Of a stretch of DNA of 64,000 bases, positions 17,950-25,930 are shown in pieces. Under the pieces are notes generated by a model that saw only the letters and a list, made by a program, of their open reading frames with translations, was not told where the DNA came from and did not search any database. The translations under genes and the position numbers were made by a program. The DNA comes from Anabaena sp051781005 (GTDB lineage Bacteria > Cyanobacteriota > Cyanobacteriia > Cyanobacteriales > Nostocaceae), in the NCBI RefSeq assembly GCF_051781005.1, contig NZ_JBPWOA010000018.1, positions 1-64,000 on the forward strand. The letters run 5' to 3'. Every line of letters starts with the position of its first letter. Position 1 is the stretch's first letter.

Positions 17950-20007
17950 ATGACTAATAAATCGCCAGAAAAACCTGAGCAAGAGTATCAGTGGGAAGCA
18001 CAAATTAGAATGGCACTAGATGCCGCTTCTATGAGTATTTGGAACTTCGATATTCAAAGCAATCAAATTACTAGATCGGATAATCTGGAAGTTCTTTTTG
18101 GTTTAGATCAAGACAATTTTAATCACAGTTATGAAGCTATTCTTGACTGTATTCACATTCAAGATCGTGAATTTGTTAAACACATTTATCAAGAAGCTAT
18201 TGCAAATGGAGGAGCATTTGAAATTGAATTTAGAGTCGTTTTAGCTGATGGTAGTATTCGCTGGTTAGCTAGTAAAGGGGTAGTTTCTCAAAACTCATCG
18301 GGAGTATCTGTACGAATATGTGGTGTAGATACAGATATTACACAACGTAAATTAGCAGTAGAACAACTACGTCAAAGTGAAGAACGGTTTCAAATAGTGG
18401 CGCTGGCTACTAATGATGTGTTGAGAGATTGGGATTTGCTGACTAATAAAGTGTGGTGGAATCAATCTGTACAAACCCTTTTTGGTTATACAGCGGAACA
18501 AATTGATTTGGATGCAATTTGGTGGCGTGAACGAATACATCCAGATGATAGAACTAGAATTACTGCTGATACGCGGACTGCGATTGATAGTGGCAAACAA
18601 TTCTGGTCGAATGAATACCGCTTTTTGCGTAAGGATGGTACTTATGCCTACATTTTTGATCGTGTTTATGTAGTTCATGACCAAACAGGTAAGCCAGTGC
18701 GGATGATTGGGGCAATGATGGATATAACCGACCGCAAACGTGTTCAAGCCGAATTACAAAGGCAAAATTTGCGATCGCAATTATTCGCTAATATCACCCT
18801 CAAAATTCGTCAATCTTTACAAATTGATGAAATTCTCCAAACCAGCGTCACAGAAGTGCAGAAATTACTCCAAGCAGATCGGGTATTAATCTTGCAATTA
18901 CATGGCAGTGCTTCCTTCCTAGCAGTTAAAGAAGCTGTAGTTCCTGGTTTACCCATTGTCCTGGGACAAAATATTACTGACCCTTGTTTTGATGAAGGAT
19001 ACATCCAAAAATACAGTCAAGGGCGAATTAGCGCTATTAGCAATATCGAAAAAGCACAGTTTCAACCTTGTCATATTGAATTTCTCCAACAATTTGCCGT
19101 TAAAGCTAATCTTGTCGTCCCCATTTTTCGCCAAAATCAACTTTGGGGACTGCTAATAGCCCATCAATGTCTACATACCCGTCAATGGACTAATTGGGAA
19201 ATTGGACTTTTACGACAACTTGCTGATCAAATTGGCATTGCACTAGCACAAAGCTTAATTTTAGAACAAGAAACTAAGCAGCGACAAGAACTCACCCGTT
19301 CTAATGAAGAACTACAACAATTTGCCTTTATTGCTTCCCATGATTTACAAGAACCACTACGTAAAATTAAGACCTTTGGTGAGCGTTTAAAAATTACCTG
19401 TAGTGACTCTTTAAGTGAACAAGGACGTGATTATCTAGAACGGATGCAAAATGCAGCCTTGAGAATGCAGACTTTGATTGAAGACTTATTGACACTTTCA
19501 CGGGTGACAACTAGAGCGCAGCCATTTGTAGCAGTAAATTTAGCACAAATTACCCAAGAAGTATTATCTGATTTAGAAGTACGCATTCAGCAAACCGATG
19601 GACAAATAGAGGTAGGTGAATTACCTGTTATTCAAGCCGATCCCTTACAGATGCGGCAATTATTACAAAATCTTATCGGTAATGCTCTCAAGTTTCAACG
19701 TCAAAATCAACCACCTATTATTAAAATATATGGTCAATTTTTAAACAACCATCCTGATGATTTAGCTCTCGGTACTGCATATTTTCAAATTGTTGTTGAA
19801 GATAATGGAATTGGTTTTGCAGAAAAATATCTTGACCGCATTTTTAATGTTTTTCAACGTCTGCATAGTCGCAGTGAATACGAAGGTACTGGCATCGGTT
19901 TAGCTATCTGCCGGAAAATTACTGAACGACATCATGGTACTATCACAGCACAAAGTCAGCCGGGAGCAGGAGCAATATTTATTGTCACATTACCAATTAA
20001 TTCTTAA
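17950..20007 (+). CDS. Histidine kinase with candidate DXCF-type cyanobacteriochrome GAF domain
   Basis: 685 residues: PAS (about 15-135), PAS (about 140-262), GAF (about 285-435), HisKA with His464 in ASHDLQEPL, and HATPase (DNGIGF, GTGIGLAICRKI). The GAF contains D344-P-C346-F and, 28 residues later, C374-H375 in QPCHIEFLQQF followed by VKANLVVPI and LWGLLIAHQC. These are the two bilin-linked cysteines of DXCF cyanobacteriochromes; in TePixJ they are numbered, as I recall, 494 and 522, the same spacing. A bound bilin and light sensing are therefore likely but unproven. There is no receiver domain; the next gene is an Rcp1-like receiver, a probable partner. It lies 18 bases after the previous stop. 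Confidence 0.9.
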   Translation: MTNKSPEKPEQEYQWEAQIRMALDAASMSIWNFDIQSNQITRSDNLEVLFGLDQDNFNHSYEAILDCIHIQDREFVKHIYQEAIANGGAFEIEFRVVLADGSIRWLASKGVVSQNSSGVSVRICGVDTDITQRKLAVEQLRQSEERFQIVALATNDVLRDWDLLTNKVWWNQSVQTLFGYTAEQIDLDAIWWRERIHPDDRTRITADTRTAIDSGKQFWSNEYRFLRKDGTYAYIFDRVYVVHDQTGKPVRMIGAMMDITDRKRVQAELQRQNLRSQLFANITLKIRQSLQIDEILQTSVTEVQKLLQADRVLILQLHGSASFLAVKEAVVPGLPIVLGQNITDPCFDEGYIQKYSQGRISAISNIEKAQFQPCHIEFLQQFAVKANLVVPIFRQNQLWGLLIAHQCLHTRQWTNWEIGLLRQLADQIGIALAQSLILEQETKQRQELTRSNEELQQFAFIASHDLQEPLRKIKTFGERLKITCSDSLSEQGRDYLERMQNAALRMQTLIEDLLTLSRVTTRAQPFVAVNLAQITQEVLSDLEVRIQQTDGQIEVGELPVIQADPLQMRQLLQNLIGNALKFQRQNQPPIIKIYGQFLNNHPDDLALGTAYFQIVVEDNGIGFAEKYLDRIFNVFQRLHSRSEYEGTGIGLAICRKITERHHGTITAQSQPGAGAIFIVTLPINS

Positions 20008-20137
20008 TTTTTAATTTTTCTTCCTAGAGAGGGATTACTAGCACACCCAAAAATGGGGTTAATTGTAAAAATGTGGACGGCAGTTATGGCAAATACTTAT
20101 TAAATACTAATAACTAGTACAAAGGAGAAATTTTAGA

Positions 20138-20608
20138 GTGAAAGACCGACAAGCAACTGTCACCATTTTAATGGCTGATGATGATGATGATGATAGTCTA
20201 TTAGTTCATGATGCTTTGGTAGAAAGCAGATTGCCCATCCAACTATATATCGTTAGAGATGGGGATGAGTTAATGGATTATTTATTTCACCGTGGGATAT
20301 ATACTGATATTAGCAAAGCACCTGATCCAGGTTTAATTTTACTAGATTTAAATATGCCTAAAAAACACGGACTTGAAGTGCTAAAAGAAATTAAAATTGA
20401 CCCGAAATTACGGCGTATTCCGGTGATAGTTCTGACAAGTTCTAAGGCGGAGGAAGATATATATAATACTTATGAATTGGGCGCAAATTCCTTTGTTATT
20501 AAGCCAGAAACCTTTACATCCTTAGTGGAAGTCATGAAAACTATAGGAAAATACTGGTTTGAAATTGTAGAACTGCCTCTAGTAAGCACTAAGAGACAAT
20601 ATGAATGA
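20138..20608 (+). CDS. Rcp1-type single-domain response regulator
   Basis: 156 residues from GTG 20138, with AAGGAG about 12 bases upstream. It is a lone receiver domain: acidic cluster MADDDDDD near the start, phospho-acceptor Asp70 in LILLDLNMP, Thr in VLTSS and Lys in VIKPE. The insertion after the third helix (HRGIYTDISKAPDPGLILL) is typical of Rcp1, the partner of cyanobacterial phytochrome Cph1. Its gene lies between two kinases and overlaps the next by 8 bases. The likely donor is the kinase encoded immediately upstream. Confidence 0.93.
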   Translation: MKDRQATVTILMADDDDDDSLLVHDALVESRLPIQLYIVRDGDELMDYLFHRGIYTDISKAPDPGLILLDLNMPKKHGLEVLKEIKIDPKLRRIPVIVLTSSKAEEDIYNTYELGANSFVIKPETFTSLVEVMKTIGKYWFEIVELPLVSTKRQYE

Positions 20609-22493
20609 CAGATCAATTAAAGTATTATTAATTGATGATGATGAAGATGATTATATTTTAACTCGTGATTGGTTCAGTGAATTTCAGGTAGCTGCCTGTG
20701 AGTTGGAATGGGTGAATAGTTATCAAGTAGCCAGGAAAGCGATCGCTCAACACCAACATGACATCTATCTAGTAGACTATCGTTTAGGAGTGCATAACGG
20801 TCTAGAACTGTTACGCGAAGCCATTGACAATGGTTCCACCTCTCCCTTTATTTTACTCACAGGTCAAGGCGACCGGGAAATAGACCTAGAAGCCATGAAA
20901 GCCGGAGCAGTAGATTATCTAGAAAAAAGCCAATTAACTGCACCTTTATTAGAACGTTCCATTCGCTACGCTATTGAACGCAAACAAACAGAACAAAAAA
21001 TTCGCCAACAAGCCGCTTTACTTGATGTCGCTACCGATGCCATTTTTGTAGGTGATTTAAATGACCGGATTTTATATTGGAACCAAGCTGCTAAACATCT
21101 CTATGGTTGGAGTACAGAAGAAGCCCTAAAGAAAAAAATACATCATCTGTGTCCAGAAAAAAAATTGTCGCAATTATCAAAAGCACTCACAACTATCATC
21201 AAAAATGGCTCTTGGAAAGGAGAACTAGCGCAAATTACAAAATGTGGTAAAGAAATTATTGTTGAGAGCCGTTGGACATTAGTACCTGCATCCGGTAAAA
21301 ACCCCCAATCTATTTTAGTGGTCAACACCGATATTACTCAAAAAAAGCAATTAGAACAGCAATTTTTACGCGCTCAAAGATTAGAGAGTATTGGTACTTT
21401 AGCGAGTGGTATTACCCATGACTTAAATAACGTCCTCGCACCAATTCTCATGACAGCACAACTATTAGAAGCTCAAGTCCAAGATGAACGTTATCGACGA
21501 CTAATTCCCATATTAATTAACAATGCTAAACGGGGAGCTAATTTAGTTAAACAAGTATTGTCATTTGCCCGTGGGTTAGATGGCGATCGCACCCTTTTAC
21601 AATTAAAACACTTACTAATTGAAATTCAGCAAATTATTAAAGAAACATTTCCAAAAACAATTGAAATTATCACCCAAATTCCCCAAAATCTTTGGACTGT
21701 CTCTGGTGATGCTACTCAGTTACACCAGGTATTAATGAATTTATGTGTTAATGCCCGTGATGCTATGCCCAACGGTGGTACTTTAAAAATCACAGCTGAA
21801 AATCTCTTAATTGATGAAAATTACGCCCAAATGCACATTGAGGCTCAAGCTAAACCTTATATTGTCATCACTGTAACTGATACTGGAGTTGGTATTCAAC
21901 CAACAATAATAGACCGGATATTTGAACCATTTTTTACTACTAAAGAATTCGGTAAAGGAACTGGACTAGGTCTTTCTACAGTATTAGGAATTGTTAAAAG
22001 TCATGGTGGTTTTATCAATGTTAATAGCGAAGACAAAAGAGGCAGTCAATTTAAAGTCTATTTACCCGCACAAGATACAACCGAAACTATAGAAGCACCA
22101 CAAATATTTTTTCCTCAAGGTAATGGAGAACTGATATTAGTAGTAGATGACGAAGCTGCTATTCGTGACATTACAAAAAAATCACTAGAAAGTTATACTT
22201 ATAACGTAATTACAGCCCGCGATGGTATTGAAGCAATAGCCTTATATGTAGAACATCGGGATGAAATATCCCTAGTATTAATAGATATGGTCATGCCATG
22301 TATGGATGGAATAACTAGCATTCGTACCCTGCAAAAAATTAATCCAGATGTCGAAATTATTGCTGTCAGCGGACTAGTCTCAAGCGATAAAGTAAATGCA
22401 GCTTATAATTTGGGTGTCAAAGCTTTTCTCTACAAACCTTTCACGGCAAACCAATTATTACAAACCATTAAAACCGTTATAAGTTGTCATTAG
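20601..22493 (+). CDS. Hybrid kinase REC-PAS-HisKA-HATPase-REC
   Basis: 630 residues. N-terminal receiver (VLLIDDDEDDYILT, Asp59 in IYLVDYRLG), PAS (about 130-250), HisKA with His273 in GITHDLNNVLAPIL, HATPase (NARDAMPNGGT, DTGVGI, GKGTGLGLSTV) and C-terminal receiver with Asp562 in VLIDMVMPCMDG. The first receiver can accept phosphate from an upstream kinase, so this could be a phosphorelay node. It starts inside the preceding response-regulator gene. From the PAS domain on it is a paralogue of the protein at 15094. Confidence 0.92.
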   Translation: MNDRSIKVLLIDDDEDDYILTRDWFSEFQVAACELEWVNSYQVARKAIAQHQHDIYLVDYRLGVHNGLELLREAIDNGSTSPFILLTGQGDREIDLEAMKAGAVDYLEKSQLTAPLLERSIRYAIERKQTEQKIRQQAALLDVATDAIFVGDLNDRILYWNQAAKHLYGWSTEEALKKKIHHLCPEKKLSQLSKALTTIIKNGSWKGELAQITKCGKEIIVESRWTLVPASGKNPQSILVVNTDITQKKQLEQQFLRAQRLESIGTLASGITHDLNNVLAPILMTAQLLEAQVQDERYRRLIPILINNAKRGANLVKQVLSFARGLDGDRTLLQLKHLLIEIQQIIKETFPKTIEIITQIPQNLWTVSGDATQLHQVLMNLCVNARDAMPNGGTLKITAENLLIDENYAQMHIEAQAKPYIVITVTDTGVGIQPTIIDRIFEPFFTTKEFGKGTGLGLSTVLGIVKSHGGFINVNSEDKRGSQFKVYLPAQDTTETIEAPQIFFPQGNGELILVVDDEAAIRDITKKSLESYTYNVITARDGIEAIALYVEHRDEISLVLIDMVMPCMDGITSIRTLQKINPDVEIIAVSGLVSSDKVNAAYNLGVKAFLYKPFTANQLLQTIKTVISCH

Positions 22494-22529
22494 TCAATTT
22501 AGTACTGAGTATCGAATACTGACTCCTAC

Positions 22530-22691
22530 TCTTAGAGGATGTTTGAAAAATCTAAGAAGGTATCATTTTGTCATTCTGAGTGAAACATTCTGAAGGAAAG
22601 AATCTATATTTTCAGGCGCATACGGAGATATTTTACTCCGCTGCGCTACCTTCAATATGATAGAAAAAGGCCCTGTAAAACAACCTCTTAG
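22530..22691. repeat. About 160-bp MITE-like element with inverted ends
   Basis: Ends TCTTAGAGGATGTTT (left) and AAAACAACCTCTTAGA (right) are imperfect inverted copies. The inside includes CATTCTGAGTGAAACATTCTGAAGGAAAGAATCT-like text, a motif common in dispersed Nostocales repeats. There is no coding capacity. It lies in the gap between the convergent hybrid-kinase and pyrR genes. Confidence 0.6.
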
Positions 22692-22696
22692 ACCCA

Positions 22697-23236
22697 TTAC
22701 CCATTACTAATTAACTCCACCGCATCATGTCCATCTGCATCTTGTAAATAAACTTTTACTATTTCTTCTTGAGCAGTCGGTAGTTTTTTACCCACAAAAT
22801 CTGGGTGAATTGGTAACTCCCGATGTCCCCTATCTACTAATACAGCTAAACGAATCACCTCTGGTCTACCATACTCATTAACAGCATTTAAAGCAGCACG
22901 AATTGTCCGTCCTTTGAAAATGACATCATCCACCAAAACAACTGTTTTCCCCGTTAAGTCAAAAGGGATATCGGTTTTGGCTGGAGTTCTTAAGCCAATT
23001 TGGTCTAAATCATCACGATAGAATGTAATATCTAATGCTCCAACATATATACTGACACCTTCGAGAATCTCTATTTGACGTGCCAATAAGTTGGCTAATG
23101 GCACACCTCTAGTATGAATGCCCAGAAGTATCAATTGTGATAAATCTCGTGTCCTTTCCACAATTTGAGAAGCCAAACGGGTCAAAGTACGACGCAGTTC
23201 TTCTGATGAGAGAATTTCAACTACTTTAGTAGACAT
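22697..23236 (-). CDS. pyrR: PyrR-type regulator / uracil phosphoribosyltransferase
   Basis: 179 residues. It has the type I phosphoribosyltransferase fold with the PRPP-binding loop VVLVDDVIFKGRTIRAAL, and N-terminal LGIHTRGVPLANLLARQI. In Firmicutes PyrR binds pyr mRNA and also makes UMP from uracil and PRPP; in cyanobacteria, pyr attenuation by this protein is not established and the UPRTase role may dominate. It is a single gene here, not in a pyr operon, with a heptamer repeat immediately upstream of the start. Confidence 0.9.
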   Translation of the reverse strand: MSTKVVEILSSEELRRTLTRLASQIVERTRDLSQLILLGIHTRGVPLANLLARQIEILEGVSIYVGALDITFYRDDLDQIGLRTPAKTDIPFDLTGKTVVLVDDVIFKGRTIRAALNAVNEYGRPEVIRLAVLVDRGHRELPIHPDFVGKKLPTAQEEIVKVYLQDADGHDAVELISNG

Positions 23237-23237
23237 A

Positions 23238-23298
23238 TGGGGACTGGGGACTGGAGACTGAGGACTGGGGACTGAGGACTGAGGACTGGGGACTGGGA
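23238..23298. repeat. Heptamer repeat (GGGACTG/GGACTGA units) upstream of pyrR
   Basis: About eight units of a 7-base motif (GGACTGG or GGACTGA) begin a few bases before the pyrR start codon and so occupy its leader. A shorter run of ACGAATT units lies at about 23354-23385, just outside the cbiB stop. Confidence 0.8.
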
Positions 23299-23365
23299 AG
23301 TTGGGATAAAATTTCTCTTTTTCTTAGCTTTTGCCTGTTCCCTGTTCCCTATCTCCAATTACGAA

Positions 23366-24328
23366 TTACGAATTACGAATTAAAAATATTGCCAAACCCA
23401 ACCATAACAAAAACGAATATCGAGTCAATTGCAAAGCTTGGTGAATCGAAGTTGGGGTGATGGGATAAATAGCATCTCCTAAAAGTGGCTTATGTTTAGC
23501 AATTCCACGATACCAATTTATTCCTCCCATCTGCACACCTAAAATAGCAGCATAGGCACACTCGCTCCAACCAGAATTAGGACTAGGATCTTGAATAGCA
23601 TCCCGGCGGCAAATCCGCCAAACATCTACGGGTTTCAGTGATAAAAGCGCTAAAGTCATCACTGTTAACCGACAAGGAAGCCATGTTAAACCATCTTCTA
23701 ACCTCGCGCTAAACCAGCCAATATAAGTATAAGGTGCTTCCCGATAACCCACCATTGAATCTAGAGTACTACTAGCTTTATATGCTAAAGCCAAAGGAAC
23801 AACACCAACCAATGGCACAAACGCACCCAGAATTGCATAAAACAATGGAGCCATCACCCCATCAGTAGCATTTTCTGTCACTGTTTCCAAGACTGCTCGC
23901 AAAACTTCTGCTGCTGAGAGGTTTGTTGTATCCCTACCGACATAATTACTTAAAATCTGTCTTGCTTCCTCTAACTTTCCTGTAGTTAAAGGTTGGATCA
24001 CATCTACCGCAGCTGTTCGCAAGCTATGAAGAGCAAAACAACTGGCTAGAAGAATGCTCTCTAAAACAATTCCTAACAATGGATTTAGCCATCTGGCAAT
24101 TTGAATTATTAACCAGCTAGATAAACCACTTCCGATGATGAGAATAATAGCGAGTACAATTCCAGCTAGACGTTGTGTTAGAGAACTCTGACAATGTTGC
24201 AGAAAAAATTTACTCAACCAAGAAATTATCCACCCCATTAATCGCACTGGATGAGGCCAACCCCAAGGATCACCAATTAAGTAATCTAACAAGGCAGCAA
24301 TAATTAAGATATAGATATTATTGGTCAT
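23366..24328 (-). CDS. cbiB: Adenosylcobinamide-phosphate synthase CbiB/CobD
   Basis: Membrane enzyme attaching the aminopropanol (phosphate) arm to adenosylcobyric acid in cobalamin synthesis. 320 residues with several membrane helices. Family signatures: LIGDPWGWPHPVRLMGWII near the N-terminus, NYVGRDTTNLSAAEVLRAVLETVTEN (split here by position about 125-150), TDGVMAPLFYAILG, and AYKASSTLDSMVGY. The ATG at 24328 lies inside a TTGGTCA heptamer run, so the leader and ribosome-binding region are made of repeat. Further upstream ATGs in the run meet a TGA. Confidence 0.93.
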   Translation of the reverse strand: MTNNIYILIIAALLDYLIGDPWGWPHPVRLMGWIISWLSKFFLQHCQSSLTQRLAGIVLAIILIIGSGLSSWLIIQIARWLNPLLGIVLESILLASCFALHSLRTAAVDVIQPLTTGKLEEARQILSNYVGRDTTNLSAAEVLRAVLETVTENATDGVMAPLFYAILGAFVPLVGVVPLALAYKASSTLDSMVGYREAPYTYIGWFSARLEDGLTWLPCRLTVMTLALLSLKPVDVWRICRRDAIQDPSPNSGWSECAYAAILGVQMGGINWYRGIAKHKPLLGDAIYPITPTSIHQALQLTRYSFLLWLGLAIFLIRNS

Positions 24329-24373
24329 TGGTCATTGGTCATTGGTCATTGGTCATTGGTCATTGGTCATTGG
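24321..24373. repeat. TTGGTCA heptamer array (7 copies) over the cbiB start
   Basis: Seven perfect tandem TTGGTCA units (24321-24369) plus TTGG. The cbiB start codon (complement of 24326-24328) is inside the first unit. Confidence 0.95.
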
Positions 24374-24415
24374 GGAAAATATTTATCTTCTTCTTACCTC
24401 TTGCCTGATAACTGA

Positions 24416-24859
24416 CTAAACAACAAAACTAGCTTCTTCACCTAAAGATGCTTGCCAACTACGGGCATCATAATAAAGGTCTGCCAGAGTAATGCTGTAC
24501 AAAGCTTCTTTCAGCTTTTGGTTTAGTCTTTGCCACAAGGTAAATGTTACCCAATCTTCTGCTTGTGCTGGGGGTGGACTATTCAGAGGTAAGTGAGTTA
24601 TATTTTCTCCCACTGCCTCTAAAATTTGTCCTATCGAGATTTGTGCAGGCTCTCTGGATAATTGATAGCCACCGATGCTACCACGAATTGATTTGACTAA
24701 CCCAGCGCGACGCATTTCTATGAGTAACTTTTCTAGATAAGGAGCCGGGATATCTTGACGCTTGGCAATTGTTCTTACAGATACTGGTCCATATTCTGGC
24801 TGTAAAGTCAAATCTAGCAATGCCTTAACACTATAGTGTCCTTTAGTCGTTAGTTTCAT
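24416..24859 (-). CDS. Rrf2-family transcriptional regulator without cysteines
   Basis: 147 residues. N-terminal winged helix (MKLTTKGHYSVKALLDLTLQ, VSVRTIAKRQDIPAPYLEKLL, GLVKSIRGSIGGYQLSR), typical of Rrf2/IscR. IscR-type proteins bind an Fe-S cluster through three cysteines in the region after the wing; this protein contains no cysteine at all, so such a cluster site is absent. Its signal is therefore unknown. It is transcribed divergently from the AbrB gene, with a hairpin between the two. Confidence 0.88.
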   Translation of the reverse strand: MKLTTKGHYSVKALLDLTLQPEYGPVSVRTIAKRQDIPAPYLEKLLIEMRRAGLVKSIRGSIGGYQLSREPAQISIGQILEAVGENITHLPLNSPPPAQAEDWVTFTLWQRLNQKLKEALYSITLADLYYDARSWQASLGEEASFVV

Positions 24860-25432
24860 TTATTCAAATGCTGTTGGCGTAGCCTGTGGTTAGCCATAAG
24901 CTGAATGCTTACGTTATCAGTTATCAGTTGTTTTGTCACTGACTAATGATTCATGACTGATGACTAAAGATCAGTTTTGCTTATCATTTTGTCTGCTCAG
25001 GTTCATCTTCGGTGAGCAGACGACTATTTTACATAGCTTTAAAAAACTTAAACAAATACAGCCTGGCAGTAATTCATAAACTATATATATAGGAATCATA
25101 TTTGAGTTTTTGAAAAAACGACCTAATCATCTACCTCCTCTCTTTCCTGTTCTCAATTCCCAACTCCCTATTAAGCGCCTCCACTTTCGCGTAGCGTCTG
25201 GTAGAGAGTAAGTTCATAAATCAAATCGGATTGCTAGAGATATCAGCATGGCCAGAATTATTTTTTAGAAAATGTCTTGACAAGATTGGTAATTGTGCAA
25301 CAATTTTGCCTGTGTGTGTAATATACTTGGCTATGCTGAGATAAAAATAAAGGATTCCGTTCCTATTAGCTCAGTATCAGTTAAAATAAAATCGATTCAA
25401 CCACTTCAAACATTCATTTTCGACCTAAGTTG
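24860..25432. other. 573-base divergent intergenic region between Rrf2 and AbrB genes
   Basis: Contains heptamer-like TTATCAG/GACTAAT text near 24910-24970, a strong hairpin at 24991-25021, and AT-rich DNA up to the AbrB start. TTGACA at about 25275 and TAATATACT at about 25319 could be promoter parts for the AbrB gene, but their spacing is not a clear standard pair. Confidence 0.4.
24991..25021. repeat. Perfect 9-bp inverted repeat (hairpin)
   Basis: GTCTGCTCA (24991-24999) and TGAGCAGAC (25013-25021) with a 13-base loop, followed by ATTTT. It may be a terminator-like structure or a regulator site between the divergent genes. Confidence 0.6.
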
Positions 25433-25846
25433 ATGCCTAAACTGAAAAAAATTGACCCCCTTGTTGGTGATGAACTCCTCAAAAAAGTTAAGGAGCTAGA
25501 GAACGAGAGCAAAGAAGACAAAGCTAAACAGTGTGGCTATTATACCGTTACCAAAAATGGTATAGAGCGCGTCAACATGATGAAGTTCCTAAATGCTCTA
25601 ATTGATGCTGAGGGCATTCAGTTGGATAGTACACCTAGTGCCAATGGCCGTGGTGGACGCAGTGCAAGCTATAGAATTAGTGTGCAGTCCAACAACAATT
25701 TATTGATAGGTTCAGCTTATACAAAACAGATGAATCTCAAGCCTGGGGATGAATTTATCATCACTTTAGGGAAAAAACACATTCGACTACGGCAAGTAGA
25801 CCCAGAAGATAGGGAAGAAGATGCCGAAGTAGAAGCTACAGCTTAA
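25433..25846 (+). CDS. calA: Cyanobacterial AbrB-type regulator (cyAbrB1/CalA type)
   Basis: DNA-binding regulator of 137 residues. In cyanobacteria cyAbrB proteins affect hydrogenase, redox and carbon/nitrogen genes. Motifs: N-terminal MPKLKKIDPLVGDELLKKVK, central CGYYTVTKNGIERVNMMKF and GGRSASYRISVQSNNNLLIG, then the C-terminal AbrB swapped-hairpin domain (YTKQMNLKPGDEFIITLGKK). The MPKLKKIDPLVGDELL start fits the CalA (cyAbrB1) branch rather than cyAbrB2, from memory. ATG 25433 is preceded by an in-frame TTG. The C-terminal acidic tail is DPEDREEDAEVEATA. Confidence 0.85.
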   Translation: MPKLKKIDPLVGDELLKKVKELENESKEDKAKQCGYYTVTKNGIERVNMMKFLNALIDAEGIQLDSTPSANGRGGRSASYRISVQSNNNLLIGSAYTKQMNLKPGDEFIITLGKKHIRLRQVDPEDREEDAEVEATA

Positions 25847-25852
25847 ATAAAT

Positions 25853-25930
25853 AGTCATTAGTCATTAGTCAGTTGTTTATCTTTAACCAATGACCAATGA
25901 CCAATGACCAATAGTTAATGACCAATGACT
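25853..25930. repeat. Inverted heptamer arrays between convergent calA and ClC genes
   Basis: GTCATTA units on the left and GACCAAT units on the right can fold back on each other, perhaps ending both convergent transcripts. The last codons and stop of the ClC gene (…VIGH, stop at 25915-25917) are written in the repeat. Confidence 0.8.

Noticed and set aside
24321..24373. Possible CRISPR array
   Set aside because: Seven-base units without spacers; these are Nostocales short tandem repeats. No CRISPR-like repeat-spacer pattern or cas gene was seen anywhere in the window.
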